A stretch of 50,019 nucleotides of DNA, from contig DJEG01000067.1 in assembly GCA_002431305.1 (NCBI GenBank), positions 3,469 to 53,487 on the forward strand, written 5' to 3'. The notes below the pieces were generated by a model. The model ran no database searches, was not told where the DNA came from, and saw only the letters and a program-made list of their open reading frames with translations. The translations under genes were made by a program, and so were the position numbers. Positions within the stretch are counted from its first letter, which is position 1, and the number at the start of each line of letters is the position of its first letter. Source of the stretch: Ruminococcaceae bacterium UBA5904 (lineage in GTDB: Bacteria > Bacillota > Clostridia > Oscillospirales > Acutalibacteraceae). Shown here in pieces: positions 1 through 10,143 of the stretch.

Positions 1-740
<740 letters not shown>

Positions 741-1379
741 TTATGTACACTCCTTTATATTTACACCTTTTAAAACAAGCGAATGTCTCAGGGAATCAAC
801 GCCGTCCTTAAACGACGAATAGCAAATTGCGTCCATTCCGCACCTGCGCGCCCCCTCGGCGTTTTCCTCGAGATCGTCTATAAACAGACATTCGTCCGCT
901 TTGAGCGAATATTTTCTAAGCAATGAAAGATATATGCCCCTCTCGGGTTTGAGAATATGAATATCGCACGAAACGACACCGCCTTTTAAAATCGATATCG
1001 CGGGAATATATTTTGAATAATCGTAAAAATCATACCCCGCGTTGCTTAAAAGATACGTACCGTATCCGTTCGAATTTAATTCGGAAATAAGCTCGTACAT
1101 CCCTTGCGCGGCGGGCATATTCGTCCGTCCGAAATTTTCCTCAACATATAATTTTCTAAGCAGTTTAACCGCACTGTCCGAAATCTCGGGGGAAATAATA
1201 TCTATAACCTCGGCATGAGTTTTAAGCCCCCGGTCGGTATCTCGATAAAGCTCGCTTTTATAGAACTTATCGAGAATCTGTTTTATATCGACCTCGTTGT
1301 CCGTATATTTTCTCAGCGTTTTTTCCGGGTCATAGCAAATGAGCACATTGCCCATGTCAAAAACGATATTCTTAATCAT
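741..1379 (-). CDS. HAD-family hydrolase (YihX-like, subfamily IA)
   Basis: Predicted small-molecule phosphatase of the haloacid dehalogenase superfamily, about 212 residues, cytoplasmic. Motif I is FDMGNVL near the N-terminus, as in YihX-like members where a glycine stands at the usual second Asp position. SNA forms motif II, the Lys of LKPERGIY motif III and IDD motif IV. Start chosen at ATG 1379 because the family begins directly at motif I; the reading frame extends upstream without homology. It overlaps the end of the acyl-carrier-like gene by 8 bases, implying translational coupling, and is followed at once by proS. The substrate cannot be read from sequence. Confidence 0.85.
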   Translation of the reverse strand: MIKNIVFDMGNVLICYDPEKTLRKYTDNEVDIKQILDKFYKSELYRDTDRGLKTHAEVIDIISPEISDSAVKLLRKLYVEENFGRTNMPAAQGMYELISELNSNGYGTYLLSNAGYDFYDYSKYIPAISILKGGVVSCDIHILKPERGIYLSLLRKYSLKADECLFIDDLEENAEGARRCGMDAICYSSFKDGVDSLRHSLVLKGVNIKECT

Positions 1380-1599
1380 CCGCGCCCTCCGTAAAACGAA
1401 CGGCGTCGCCGACGGTAACAAACTTTTCGAGAGCCTCGTCGGGACATTCCATCGAAAACTCATCCTCTATGCTCATGGCGATATCAATCATATCCATATC
1501 GCCCGCGCCGAGTTCTTCAAATGTCGTCTCCTCGGTTACAAAATCGGCATCACAGCCGAAAAGCTCACATATAATATCTCTGATTTTTTCAAAATTCAT
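1372..1599 (-). CDS. Acyl carrier protein-like, lacks phosphopantetheine serine
   Basis: A 75-residue acidic protein with the length and four-helix pattern of acyl carrier proteins. The segment LGAGDMDMIDIAMSIEDEF aligns with the ACP core LG-x-DSLD-x-(V/I)-E, but the DSL triad reads G33-D34-M35, so the serine that carries 4'-phosphopantetheine is Asp (codon GAT). It should therefore not be a normal acyl carrier. It overlaps the downstream HAD gene by 8 bases. No convincing ribosome binding site precedes the ATG, which lies about 15 bases after the T-tract of the ftsZ terminator. Possible roles are a structural or regulatory ACP paralogue; function unknown. Confidence 0.75.
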   Translation of the reverse strand: MNFEKIRDIICELFGCDADFVTEETTFEELGAGDMDMIDIAMSIEDEFSMECPDEALEKFVTVGDAVRFTEGADD

Positions 1600-1613
1600 A
1601 TCGTATTACAAGC

Positions 1614-1651
1614 AAAAAAGCGGTACGCGCAGTCCTTTGCATGTGTACCGC
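1614..1651 (-). terminator. Rho-independent terminator after ftsZ
   Basis: On the minus strand a GCGGTAC/GTACCGC stem (arms at 1645-1651 and 1620-1626) is followed by a run of six T. It lies about 20 bases past the ftsZ stop. The A/T-rich flank on the other side could also give weak plus-strand termination. Confidence 0.75.
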
Positions 1652-1671
1652 ATTTTTAAATAATTTAATAA

Positions 1672-2823
1672 TTACTTTCTGCCCTTGAACATATCGAATA
1701 TATCGATAAGATCGTCGTCGTCCGTTCCGTAGGATTCCTTAACCTCGGGTTCGGGTTTCTTCTCGGGTTCCTTTGCGGTTTCCGCTTTCTCTGCGGGAGC
1801 GGAATCCTCGTCGGGAAGTTCAAATACGGGAGCAGAATCCTCTTCTTTCTCGCCGATTTCATTCTTAACGTCGCCGAAACCGGTAGCTACAACGGTAACA
1901 ACCATTTCGTCGTCAAGACTCTCGTCGAACGCAACGCCGAAGATGATGTTTGCGTCCGGATCCGCCGCGTCCGAAATAATCGAACAGCACGTATCGACAG
2001 CCTCGAGAGCGATATCATTGGAGGCGGTAATATTGATAATAATACCCTTTGAACCCTTGATAGTGGTTTCGAGCAGAGGGCTGGAAATAGCCGCGTTTGC
2101 AGCGGTCTCCGCCTTGTCCTTTCCGCTGCCTCTGCCCACGCCCATATGCGCGTGACCCGCATCCTTCATGATAGCGGTAACGTCGGCAAAGTCAAGGTTG
2201 ATAAGTCCGGGAACGGTGATAAGCTCGGCAATACTGCGTACGCCCTGACGAAGAACGTCGTCTGCTACGTTGAATGCGTTAACAAGCGTAATCTTCTCGT
2301 CGGAAACAAGTTTTAATCTCTCATTAGGAATAATGATAAGAGAATCGACATGCTTTGCAAGCTCTGCGATACCGTCCTCCGCCTGCGCCATTCTGCGTCT
2401 GCCCTCGAAATTAAAGGGCTTGGTAACAATACCTACGGTAAGAATACCCTTATCCTTGGCCATCTGAGCGATAACGGGAGCCGCACCGGTTCCTGTTCCG
2501 CCGCCCATACCGGCGGTGATGAATACCATATCGGTTCCGTTGAGAGAGTCGTTTATAACGTCCATGCTCTCCTCAGCCGCCTTCTGTCCTATCTCGGGTC
2601 TTGCGCCGGCACCCTTGCCCGCGGTAACCTTTTCACCTATCTGAATCTTTGTATCTGCTTTAGAAAACATGAGAACGTGCTTATCGGTGTTAACGGCGAT
2701 AAACTCAACGCCCTGAACGCCGGAATCGACCATGCGGTTGATAGCGTTTCCGCCGCCTCCGCCTACGCCTATTACCTTAATCTTAGTAACGTCCTCGTAC
2801 TCGTTTGAAATTTCAAAAGACAT
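1672..2823 (-). CDS. ftsZ: Cell division GTPase FtsZ
   Basis: Tubulin-like GTPase that polymerises at midcell into the Z ring and recruits the divisome. 383 residues, normal length. GTP-binding loop GVGGGGGNA at 19-27, tubulin signature GGGTGTG at 107-113, and the catalytic T7 loop NLDFADV at 209-215. An acidic, E/P/K-rich linker (about 320-365) leads to a C-terminal peptide ending [12 protein letters not shown], which fits the conserved tail that binds membrane tethers. The start has GGAGG seven bases upstream. It sits downstream of ftsQ but has its own promoter and terminator. FtsA, the usual membrane tether, is not encoded nearby. Confidence 0.98.
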   Translation of the reverse strand: MSFEISNEYEDVTKIKVIGVGGGGGNAINRMVDSGVQGVEFIAVNTDKHVLMFSKADTKIQIGEKVTAGKGAGARPEIGQKAAEESMDVINDSLNGTDMVFITAGMGGGTGTGAAPVIAQMAKDKGILTVGIVTKPFNFEGRRRMAQAEDGIAELAKHVDSLIIIPNERLKLVSDEKITLVNAFNVADDVLRQGVRSIAELITVPGLINLDFADVTAIMKDAGHAHMGVGRGSGKDKAETAANAAISSPLLETTIKGSKGIIINITASNDIALEAVDTCCSIISDAADPDANIIFGVAFDESLDDEMVVTVVATGFGDVKNEIGEKEEDSAPVFELPDEDSAPAEKAETAKEPEKKPEPEVKESYGTDDDDLIDIFDMFKGRK

Positions 2824-2908
2824 TTAACTTCCTCCAATACGTGTAACTCCACACTCACATTATTTTAATCAACATAACCCAAAATAATTAAATAATTATA
2901 CATTTAAT

Positions 2909-2937
2909 ATAATATCATGATTATTTGTAAATTTCAA
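2909..2937 (-). promoter_or_regulatory. ftsZ promoter, sigma-A type
   Basis: Minus strand: TTGAAA (2932-2937), 17-base spacer, TATTAT (2909-2914), about 85 bases before the ftsZ start. Fits a vegetative promoter that lets ftsZ be expressed separately from the cluster upstream. Confidence 0.7.
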
Positions 2938-2945
2938 CATTTATT

Positions 2946-2979
2946 TTAATAAAATCAAGCGTATAAATGATTTTATTAA
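2946..2979 (-). other. AT-rich inverted repeat at ftsQ end
   Basis: Perfect 12-base arms, TTAATAAAATCA and TGATTTTATTAA, with a 10-base loop, overlapping the ftsQ stop codon. The stem is weak (A/T) and no clear T-tract follows, so it may be an mRNA 3'-end structure or partial attenuator rather than a strong terminator. Confidence 0.45.
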
Positions 2980-3899
2980 TTTTCGTCCGTCTGCGCCGTA
3001 TTCGGTTCGCTTAGCGATTCTCTTGTCTCAAGAAGTTCCGATTTATCGCGATCGGGACGTACAAACGCCTTTGACTGAGAGCTTAAATCAATTATCAGAT
3101 CCGAGACAAAACTTTTTTGATTTTCAGCCTCTATCGTCTTTGACGCAAGCCGTAATTTGCTCTGCGCGTCCGTCATAGAACCGAGTATGCACGTTATTCT
3201 GTTTGAAACAACAAACCTTATATCCGTGTCCGATTCGAGATTTATTTTAGTAACGTCTGTTATCGAATACTCGCCGAACAGACTGCCGAGCTTCATCAGC
3301 TTATCGTACTTATCTGCGTCGTCAAATACGCACTGCGCGCCTTTTGCCGCCTGAGTTAATGTAACGCCGGTAACAAGAGCCGCCGATGCGGGAATCGTCG
3401 CGGAACTGTCGTCTAAAACCTTTGCGTTATCATTAAATAAAATATATCCCGCAGTCGATGATACCGCGTATTTTGCATACGTATCGGATACTGTTATCTC
3501 GAGCGTATCGGGCAGTTTTCTTTTTATTTTTGCCGTGCCTATATACGGCAGTAATGTTTCTATCGACTTCTGAGCGCCCGAAACGTCGGCTATTATAAGA
3601 TTCTGACCGACGGAAAATCCGGATGCGTTTATTATTTCATCATTTGTATAATAAGAACTTGCCTGTTTATTTGACTGCGCATTTTTAACGGTAATATTGT
3701 TTACCTTAAAAAATGCCGCCGATATTACTATTCCCGCAATAAGAGCAATGATAAGAAATACGAAGAAAATAATCAAATTTCTGCGCACAACGGCTCTTTT
3801 GCGTTTCTGAGAACTTATTTTTACCTGTTCCGAACGCGACAGCTGTGCGGCAGGCTGGGTGCGCTGTCTGTTATCTTCACTTGACGCTCTCCGATTCAT
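2976..3899 (-). CDS. ftsQ: Cell division protein FtsQ/DivIB
   Basis: Bitopic divisome protein that stabilises the FtsL-FtsB-type complex and helps activate septal synthesis. A basic cytoplasmic tail of about 40 residues precedes one membrane segment (LIIFFVFLIIALIAGIVISA, about 45-65). The outside part begins with the POTRA-like stretch FKVNNITVKNAQ, then SVGQNLI and LPDTLEITVSD typical of the family. ATG 3899 is preferred over the in-frame ATG at 3908 because GGATGAGG lies just before it. The start lies inside the end of murA (23-base overlap), so the two are translationally coupled. The extracellular beta domain is poorly conserved, as usual. Confidence 0.9.
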   Translation of the reverse strand: MNRRASSEDNRQRTQPAAQLSRSEQVKISSQKRKRAVVRRNLIIFFVFLIIALIAGIVISAAFFKVNNITVKNAQSNKQASSYYTNDEIINASGFSVGQNLIIADVSGAQKSIETLLPYIGTAKIKRKLPDTLEITVSDTYAKYAVSSTAGYILFNDNAKVLDDSSATIPASAALVTGVTLTQAAKGAQCVFDDADKYDKLMKLGSLFGEYSITDVTKINLESDTDIRFVVSNRITCILGSMTDAQSKLRLASKTIEAENQKSFVSDLIIDLSSQSKAFVRPDRDKSELLETRESLSEPNTAQTDEN

Positions 3900-5157
3900 T
3901 ATCCTCATCCTTTTTTATGTCGGCACCCAGTCCCGAAAGAACCGTGTGTATATTTTCGTATCCTCTGTTTATAAGTTTGATATTGTGTATCGTTGTCTTT
4001 CCGTCGGCGGCAAGCCCCGCGACAACAAAAGCCGAACCGCCTCTTAAGTCCGGGGTTATAACGCTCGCTCCCGTCAGTCTGTCGACGCCCTCGACAACCG
4101 CCATTCTGCCGTCAACTCTTATCTTAGCGCCGAAACGCAGAAGTTCGCTGACGTGCTTGTATCTTGATTCGAAAACGGTCTCTATCATTACGCCCGTTCC
4201 CCGGCACACGGTCATGACCGCCATTATCGGCGCCTGCATATCCGTCGGAAATCCCGGATACGGCATAGTTCTGACCGTTCTTATGCTCTTTAATCTTTCG
4301 GGAGCAGTAATCGTAAGAGAATTTACGTCCGTGTCTATCCTGCATCCTGCCTCTTCAAACAGCGGAAGAACAGGCATGAGATGCGCCGGGATTATTCTGT
4401 TAAGCGTAACCCTTCCGCGTGTGACTGCGGCCGCAGCCATATACGTTCCGGCCGCTATCCTGTCGGGAATAACCGTGTGTTCGCACGCGTGAAGTTTTTT
4501 AACGCCGTCGATAACGACCGTTCCGTATCCCGCGCCGGAAACTTTCGCTCCGCACGAATTGAGAAAATCGGCAAGGTCGCTTATTTCGGGCTCTCTGGCA
4601 GCATTGTTTATAACTGTTCTGCCATTTGCCGTGACAGCTGTCAGAATTATATTTTCCGTCGCGCCGACGCTCGGAAACGACAGCGTAATACTGCATCCCT
4701 CAAGTTCTTTTAAAACCTTAAAACTGATATTGGCAAACTCCTCGGTTATCTGAACGCCGAACTTCTGTATCGACGACAGATGAAGGTCGATAGGTCTTAA
4801 CCCAATCTCGCATCCGCCGGGAGACGAAAGCTCCGCCGCTCCCATACGCCCGATAATCGCGCCTAAAAATATTACTGACGAGCGCATCTGGCGCATTAAC
4901 GAATCCGGGATATCATATTTATCGACCGACGTCGAATCTACTCTCAGAGACGAGCCCTCGCGTTTTACCTTGCAGCCGAGATGTCTTAAAATTCTGACAG
5001 TCGCGTCTACATCCGTTATATCGGGACAGTTATGAATAACAGACTCGCCGTTTACAAGCACCGAGGCGGCAAGTATCGGAAGCACGCTGTTCTTGGCTCC
5101 CTGAACGTTCAATTCACCCGAAAGACGTTCACCGCCGTTTATTACGTAACAGGACAC
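3877..5157 (-). CDS. murA: UDP-GlcNAc 1-carboxyvinyltransferase MurA
   Basis: First committed step of peptidoglycan synthesis: transfers enolpyruvate from PEP to UDP-GlcNAc. The N-terminus INGGERLSGELNVQGAKN and the catalytic loop PGGCEIGLRPID are diagnostic; the reactive Cys is about residue 116, so fosfomycin sensitivity is expected. I choose GTG 5157 because AGGTGGG lies just upstream; the ATG at 5175 has no spacing for it. About 427 residues, family-normal. It takes the place where murB stands in the Bacillus cluster. Overlaps ftsQ. A second MurA paralogue elsewhere is common in Firmicutes and cannot be excluded. Confidence 0.95.
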   Translation of the reverse strand: MSCYVINGGERLSGELNVQGAKNSVLPILAASVLVNGESVIHNCPDITDVDATVRILRHLGCKVKREGSSLRVDSTSVDKYDIPDSLMRQMRSSVIFLGAIIGRMGAAELSSPGGCEIGLRPIDLHLSSIQKFGVQITEEFANISFKVLKELEGCSITLSFPSVGATENIILTAVTANGRTVINNAAREPEISDLADFLNSCGAKVSGAGYGTVVIDGVKKLHACEHTVIPDRIAAGTYMAAAAVTRGRVTLNRIIPAHLMPVLPLFEEAGCRIDTDVNSLTITAPERLKSIRTVRTMPYPGFPTDMQAPIMAVMTVCRGTGVMIETVFESRYKHVSELLRFGAKIRVDGRMAVVEGVDRLTGASVITPDLRGGSAFVVAGLAADGKTTIHNIKLINRGYENIHTVLSGLGADIKKDEDNESESVK

Positions 5158-5235
5158 CTTAATCCCACCTTTCATACTGCATACTATGCCGCGGGATTTG
5201 TCCGTGTTATAATTAATAAACTTATGACATATAAT

Positions 5236-6357
5236 TTATTTTTCGTTTGCTAATTTAACTATTATGTCCGCTATCTGTTTCTGCGCGTCGGGTTTTGACA
5301 TTTTTTTTGCATTCGACGCGATTTCGTCTCTTAATTCTTTGTTATCAAGAAGCTCTGTGACAACTTCGAGGAGTTTTGCGTCCGTAAGGTCTTTCTCCTC
5401 AATAATTCTCGCCGCGTTGTTGTTTACGAGAGCCATGGCATTGTGGTACTGGTGATTTTCCGCAACGTTGGGCGAGGGAATAAGTATCGACGCTCTGCCG
5501 ACAGCCTCTATCTCCGAAAGAGAGCTTGCTCCGCTTCTGCCGATTACGATATCGGCGGCTGACAGGCAAACATCCATGTCGTTGATGTACTCGCTGACTC
5601 TTATGTTCTTTTCATTGTCAATATCAACGCCTTTTTCCTTAAGCGTTTCGGGAACCCATGTTCCGTACTGACCGTAGGCATGGATAAAACTGCACTTATT
5701 TTTATCGTGAAGCTCGGCTATAAGCGAACACATAGCGTTGTTTATCGTTTTTGCTCCGAGACTTCCGCCGAACGAAAGAATCAAAGGTTTATCGTCAAGC
5801 CCGAGCTTTGCTCTTGAAAAATCCCTGTCTGCGGATAAAATTTCACCCCTTACGGGAAGTCCGGTAACAACGGGCTCAACTTTACATTCGAGATACTCTG
5901 CGGCTTTGGGCACTGTCAGCATAACTGCGTCCGCCGTTTTTGCAAGAGCCTTATTAGTAACTCCGGGAAACGCGTTCTGCTCGTGAATTGCCGTTTTTAT
6001 TCCCATTTTCGCAGCCGTCCGTACGACGGGACCGCTTACATATCCGCCGAATCCTACAACAACGTCGGGATTAAAATCCTCTATAAGCTTTTTACAGCTC
6101 GAGGTTGACTTCATAAGCTTAACGACAGTGCCTATGTTTCTCTTTATATTCTCCAAACTTAATTTTCTCTGAAATCCGCTTATTTCTATCGTTTTAAAAT
6201 CGAATCCAGCGGCAGGAACAAGTCTTGATTCCATCTTTTCTTTGGTTCCGATAAAGAGTATTTTCGCGTCGGGATAACGCCGCCTTATCTCCCCTGCGGC
6301 TGCAAGAGCGGGGTTAATATGGCCGCCGGTTCCGCCTGCGGCAAACATTATTTTCAT
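5236..6357 (-). CDS. murG: Lipid II synthase MurG
   Basis: Adds GlcNAc from UDP-GlcNAc to lipid I on the inner membrane face to give lipid II. 373 residues, a GT-B glycosyltransferase. The N-terminal glycine loop GGTGGHINPALA, GFGGYVSGPV, HEQNAFPG, and the donor-site stretch GRSGASSLSEIEAVGRASILIP are all typical. ATG 6357 follows AAGGACGG. It sits 12 bases after ftsW and before murA in one operon, so the flippase substrate and its last synthesis step are made together. Confidence 0.97.
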   Translation of the reverse strand: MKIMFAAGGTGGHINPALAAAGEIRRRYPDAKILFIGTKEKMESRLVPAAGFDFKTIEISGFQRKLSLENIKRNIGTVVKLMKSTSSCKKLIEDFNPDVVVGFGGYVSGPVVRTAAKMGIKTAIHEQNAFPGVTNKALAKTADAVMLTVPKAAEYLECKVEPVVTGLPVRGEILSADRDFSRAKLGLDDKPLILSFGGSLGAKTINNAMCSLIAELHDKNKCSFIHAYGQYGTWVPETLKEKGVDIDNEKNIRVSEYINDMDVCLSAADIVIGRSGASSLSEIEAVGRASILIPSPNVAENHQYHNAMALVNNNAARIIEEKDLTDAKLLEVVTELLDNKELRDEIASNAKKMSKPDAQKQIADIIVKLANEK

Positions 6358-6369
6358 TTGAATCCGTCC

Positions 6370-7638
6370 TTATTCGTTAAGCGATTTTTTATTTCTTGAT
6401 GATCTCGACACAGACAGAACCATACCCATCTGCACCATAAATATTACAAGCGACGTTCCGCCGTAGCTGAAAAACGGGAGACTGATTCCCGTATTCGGAA
6501 TCGAGTCCGTCGCAACGGCAACATTCAATATTACCTGAATTCCTAACTGCAAAACGATGCCCATGGCGAGCAGTCCGCCGAAACGGTTTTTTGCCGTGGT
6601 TCCTATGACTATGCCTCTCCAAACAAGAAGCGTAAATAGAAGCAGAAGCATCATAGCTCCGAAAAATCCCGTTTCCTCGCAGACTATCGCAAAGATAAAG
6701 TCGTTCTGGGGCTCTGAAACGTACATGTATTTCTGAGTCGAACCGCCCAGTCCGGTGCCGAAAAATCCGCCCGAACCTATCGCGTACAGAGATTGATTCG
6801 TCTGCCAGCGCGCGCCAGTAGGCTCGTAGTCCTTATCAAGCCATCCTATAATACGGTTGCCCATGTATTTTTGAAGGATTCCGCCCGAACCGCTGTCCCT
6901 TGTCGACATTACAAGATAACATACCAATGCGGCGACGCCGAGCACTCCGATTACTCCGATAATGAACCATCGGTCTCTGACTCCTCCCAAAAACATCATA
7001 ACGCATCCGATAAGGAATATTATGACCGCGCCGGAAAGGTGGTTTTCCATATAAATCAAAACCGCGAACATTCCCGTAAGCAAAATGACCGCTATCGTCG
7101 GGAAAGCCGATTCTTTTATAAACCTGCGGTACTTTATGTCGACCATGCGCGCAAAGCGTCCGCGCGACATTTTATTGGAAAACATCTCCCTGTGATAAGC
7201 GTCGAATATAACCGCGCTTACGAGTATCAATGTAAACTTGGCTATCTCCGACGGCTGAAACGTCATGAAGCCTAAATTTATCCAGCGTTTGAAACCGGGT
7301 TTGTACTCCGGGAGCACCAGTACCAGCAGAAGCAGTCCGACGGTAACGGCAAGTATTATTTTATAAAGCCTGCGCCATGTTTCGAAATTGATTCTCGACA
7401 CGGCAAGCATTGCGGCAATTCCCAGTACGGCGAAAATAGCCTGCCTTTTGAAAAAGTACATCGGATCGTCGTATTTATAGTATGCATAAGGATAGCTTGC
7501 GGAAAACTGCATTATAAGACCGAAGCAGAGAATAGCGAGAACGAATATCAGAAAAAGGATATCCATACTGCCGTAATTGATTAAATTTCCGAACAGCTCG
7601 GCAAGGGAAAACTTTTGCCTTTTCTTTACAGCCGCCAA
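6370..7638 (-). CDS. ftsW: Septal peptidoglycan polymerase FtsW/SpoVE (SEDS family)
   Basis: Polytopic SEDS glycosyltransferase that polymerises lipid II with its partner class B PBP. 422 residues with about ten membrane segments. Family motifs visible: INLGFMTFQPSEIAKF, ENHLSGAVIIFLIG, RIIGWLDKDYEPTGARWQ and the C-terminal LPFFSYGGTSLV. The start is TTG at 7638, supported by GGAGG eight bases upstream. Lies between mraY and murG. Sequence alone does not separate vegetative FtsW from sporulation SpoVE; the location with ftsL and the PBP favours FtsW. Confidence 0.94.
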   Translation of the reverse strand: MAAVKKRQKFSLAELFGNLINYGSMDILFLIFVLAILCFGLIMQFSASYPYAYYKYDDPMYFFKRQAIFAVLGIAAMLAVSRINFETWRRLYKIILAVTVGLLLLVLVLPEYKPGFKRWINLGFMTFQPSEIAKFTLILVSAVIFDAYHREMFSNKMSRGRFARMVDIKYRRFIKESAFPTIAVILLTGMFAVLIYMENHLSGAVIIFLIGCVMMFLGGVRDRWFIIGVIGVLGVAALVCYLVMSTRDSGSGGILQKYMGNRIIGWLDKDYEPTGARWQTNQSLYAIGSGGFFGTGLGGSTQKYMYVSEPQNDFIFAIVCEETGFFGAMMLLLLFTLLVWRGIVIGTTAKNRFGGLLAMGIVLQLGIQVILNVAVATDSIPNTGISLPFFSYGGTSLVIFMVQMGMVLSVSRSSRNKKSLNE

Positions 7639-7676
7639 ATTAATTCCTCCGATCTTGATAACTGCAATTTATAATA

Positions 7677-8714
7677 TCATACCGGTCTGCCGAAGTATGT
7701 AAGCAGAATTCCGATAATGCTTCCTATAATGTTGACAAGCGAAAATACGTAAACGATTTTCTTTTCGCCCCATCCGCATTTTTCGAAATGGTGATGAATG
7801 GGGGCCATTTTAAATATACGCTTGCCATGAGTGATTTTGAAATAAGATATCTGAATTACGTCAGAAAGAAATTCGCAGACGTAAACGATTCCGCACAGGA
7901 GGATAAGCCACGGAGCGTCGACGCAGTAAGCGACGGCGACGACGAGACCGCCCAAGAACATCGAACCGGTGTCGCCCATCATAACCTTGGCGGGATTCCA
8001 GTTCCAGATAAGATAGCCCGCAAGCGAACCGAAAAGCGAGGCGCAGAGAATGCTGACTCCGAAATAATTTCTGATAATCGCAATTACGATTCCCGCCGCC
8101 GCAAATGTCGCGGTTACGCTCGCGCACAGTCCGTCTACGCCGTCGGCAAAGTTAACGGCGTTTACGGTACAGTACATTGCCGCAAGTCCTATCGGTATAA
8201 ACCACAGACCTATATCGACGTTTCCGACAAACGGAATGAACATATATGTCGACTTCGACAGGAAAAGCGCCGTAAGATACGCAATCATAACAACTATCTG
8301 CATTATGCTTTTCTGAACTATCGTAAGTCCCAGATTACGTTTTTTTGCGACCTTTATATAATCGTCGGCAAAGCCTATGGCGGCAAAGCCCAATGACATA
8401 AGTATGCCCGCGTAGAATTTAACTTTTACGTTGTCCGCGTCAGTCATGTGTCCGTCGGCGACGATATCGCGTTTTAATATCAGATTCGTTCCGATAACCA
8501 CAGCCAGCGAGAATATAACTCCGATTATAAAGAGTATTCCGCCCATGGTCGGCGTGCCCTGTTTTTTCTTATGCCAGCTCGGACCTATGTCGAGTATCGT
8601 CTGTCCGAACTTCAGCTTGTGAAGCCACGGAATTATAACGTACCCCAGCAGAAACGCGATAATAAAACCGAGTACCGCCGCGATAACGAGAAATAAATAT
8701 TTTGAGCTTTCCAT
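7677..8714 (-). CDS. mraY: Phospho-MurNAc-pentapeptide transferase MraY
   Basis: Integral membrane enzyme that joins phospho-MurNAc-pentapeptide to undecaprenyl phosphate, forming lipid I. Ten-helix PNPT family protein of about 345 residues. Key motifs: GTPTMGG, the Mg-binding AIGFADDYIKV, NAVNFADGVDGL, NPAKVMMGDTGSMFLGG and the MAPIHHHFEKCGW loop. ATG 8714 is preferred over an upstream ATG (8753) because AAAGGCGGAGC lies before it and the upstream 13 residues do not look like MraY. It follows murF by 52 bases; murD, usually next to mraY, is missing. Confidence 0.96.
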   Translation of the reverse strand: MESSKYLFLVIAAVLGFIIAFLLGYVIIPWLHKLKFGQTILDIGPSWHKKKQGTPTMGGILFIIGVIFSLAVVIGTNLILKRDIVADGHMTDADNVKVKFYAGILMSLGFAAIGFADDYIKVAKKRNLGLTIVQKSIMQIVVMIAYLTALFLSKSTYMFIPFVGNVDIGLWFIPIGLAAMYCTVNAVNFADGVDGLCASVTATFAAAGIVIAIIRNYFGVSILCASLFGSLAGYLIWNWNPAKVMMGDTGSMFLGGLVVAVAYCVDAPWLILLCGIVYVCEFLSDVIQISYFKITHGKRIFKMAPIHHHFEKCGWGEKKIVYVFSLVNIIGSIIGILLTYFGRPV

Positions 8715-8766
8715 AACGCTCCGCCTTTCACTTCCGACCTTTAAACCGGGCAAATTTCCGCGTTTA

Positions 8767-10122
8767 TCAGCCGATCATTTCATATACTTTTTTTATAACG
8801 TTTTCAAGTTTCATGCCGTGGCTTGCCTTGAATGAAACCGCGTCTCCCTCTCTTAGAACCGAAACAAGCCTTTGAGCAAGTTTATCCCCGTCGGCAAAGC
8901 TCTCGACGTTTTTCATACCGCGGTCTCTTGCCGACAAAGCAATATCTTTTGCCCTCTCGCCGTAGGTAAAGAGCATATCTATACCCGCCGACGCGCAGTA
9001 CTCACCGCACATTCTGTGCGCGTTTTCGGAAAACGAACCGAGTTCGAGCATATCGCCGAGAACGGCGATTCGTCTTTTCGCGTCGATTTTTGACAGCGTG
9101 TTCAGCGTCGCTTTAACCGAATCGGGACTTGCGTTATAGCAGTCCTCAATAAAAGTAATCCCGTTTTTATTTACAATATTCTGTCTCATGCCCGACGGAA
9201 CGTAATGTGTAAGAGCCTCGGCGCAGTCATTAAGAGGGATACCGAGTTCTCTGCCGACAGCTATCGCGGCGAGCGCATTATACACGTTATGAATGCCTAT
9301 CGCGGGCAGTCTGACGCGCACTTTCTCTCCGTAAGCCGAAACGGTAAATTCGGTAAACAGTCCGTCCTCTTTGATATCGTCGGCGCGGACCTTGCAAACG
9401 GGATTTGTAACAGAGAAAAATACGACTTTAAATCTCTCGCTCATAACGGTTGAAAGAAGGTCGTTGTCCCCGTTTAAAACAAGCGGAGAACCTTTCTCCA
9501 TTCCCTCTATTATTTCCAACTTCGCCCTGAGTATGTTCTCTCTTGAACCGAGATTCTCAATATGTGACACGCCGACATTTGTTATGACGCCTATCGTCGG
9601 TCTCGACGCGCGCGTAAGGCGCGATATCTCGCCTAAATGATTCATTCCCATTTCGATAACGGCGCACTGCGTGCTTTCATCCATTGACAGCAGAGTCAAC
9701 GGCATGCCGATATCGTTATTTAAGTTACCCTGCGTTTTAAGCGTGTTGTATTTCGCGCCCGCGACGAGAGCTATCATATCCTTTGTCGTAGTCTTGCCTA
9801 CGCTTCCCGTCAGTCCGATAACCGGAATGTCAAACGTCGAACGGTAATATGCGCCCAGGTCAAGCAGAGCTTTTTTCGTATCGTCAACGTAAATAACGGG
9901 AATATCCGCGTTCGTTTCCTTTCTGCACATTACCGCGGACGCGCCCGATTTTACGGCTGAATCTATAAACGCGTGACCGTCGAAATTATCACCCTCGAGG
10001 ACTATGAACAGTCCGCCGTTTACGGGTTTTCTCGAATCTGTAAACACGGCGCTGACATTTGCCTCTCCTACGGCTCTGCCGTTGACTGCCGCCGCGATTG
10101 TCGATGTATTTAAAGTTTTCAC
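8767..10122 (-). CDS. murF: UDP-MurNAc-tripeptide D-Ala-D-Ala ligase MurF
   Basis: ATP-dependent Mur ligase adding D-Ala-D-Ala to make the UDP-MurNAc-pentapeptide. 451 residues with the three Mur ligase domains. N-terminal DSRK-x(4)-GLFIVLEGDNFDGH, P-loop GLTGSVGKTTTKDM, central ITNVGVSHIENLGSRENI, C-terminal FIEDCYNASPDSVKATL and VLGDMLELG. The start is GTG 10122 with only a weak Shine-Dalgarno (GGTCGTGA), so expression may depend on coupling to murE 21 bases upstream. In many Firmicutes murF is outside the dcw cluster with ddl; here it is between murE and mraY. Confidence 0.95.
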   Translation of the reverse strand: MKTLNTSTIAAAVNGRAVGEANVSAVFTDSRKPVNGGLFIVLEGDNFDGHAFIDSAVKSGASAVMCRKETNADIPVIYVDDTKKALLDLGAYYRSTFDIPVIGLTGSVGKTTTKDMIALVAGAKYNTLKTQGNLNNDIGMPLTLLSMDESTQCAVIEMGMNHLGEISRLTRASRPTIGVITNVGVSHIENLGSRENILRAKLEIIEGMEKGSPLVLNGDNDLLSTVMSERFKVVFFSVTNPVCKVRADDIKEDGLFTEFTVSAYGEKVRVRLPAIGIHNVYNALAAIAVGRELGIPLNDCAEALTHYVPSGMRQNIVNKNGITFIEDCYNASPDSVKATLNTLSKIDAKRRIAVLGDMLELGSFSENAHRMCGEYCASAGIDMLFTYGERAKDIALSARDRGMKNVESFADGDKLAQRLVSVLREGDAVSFKASHGMKLENVIKKVYEMIG

Positions 10123-10143
10123 AGTATCACGACCCGATTGTAA

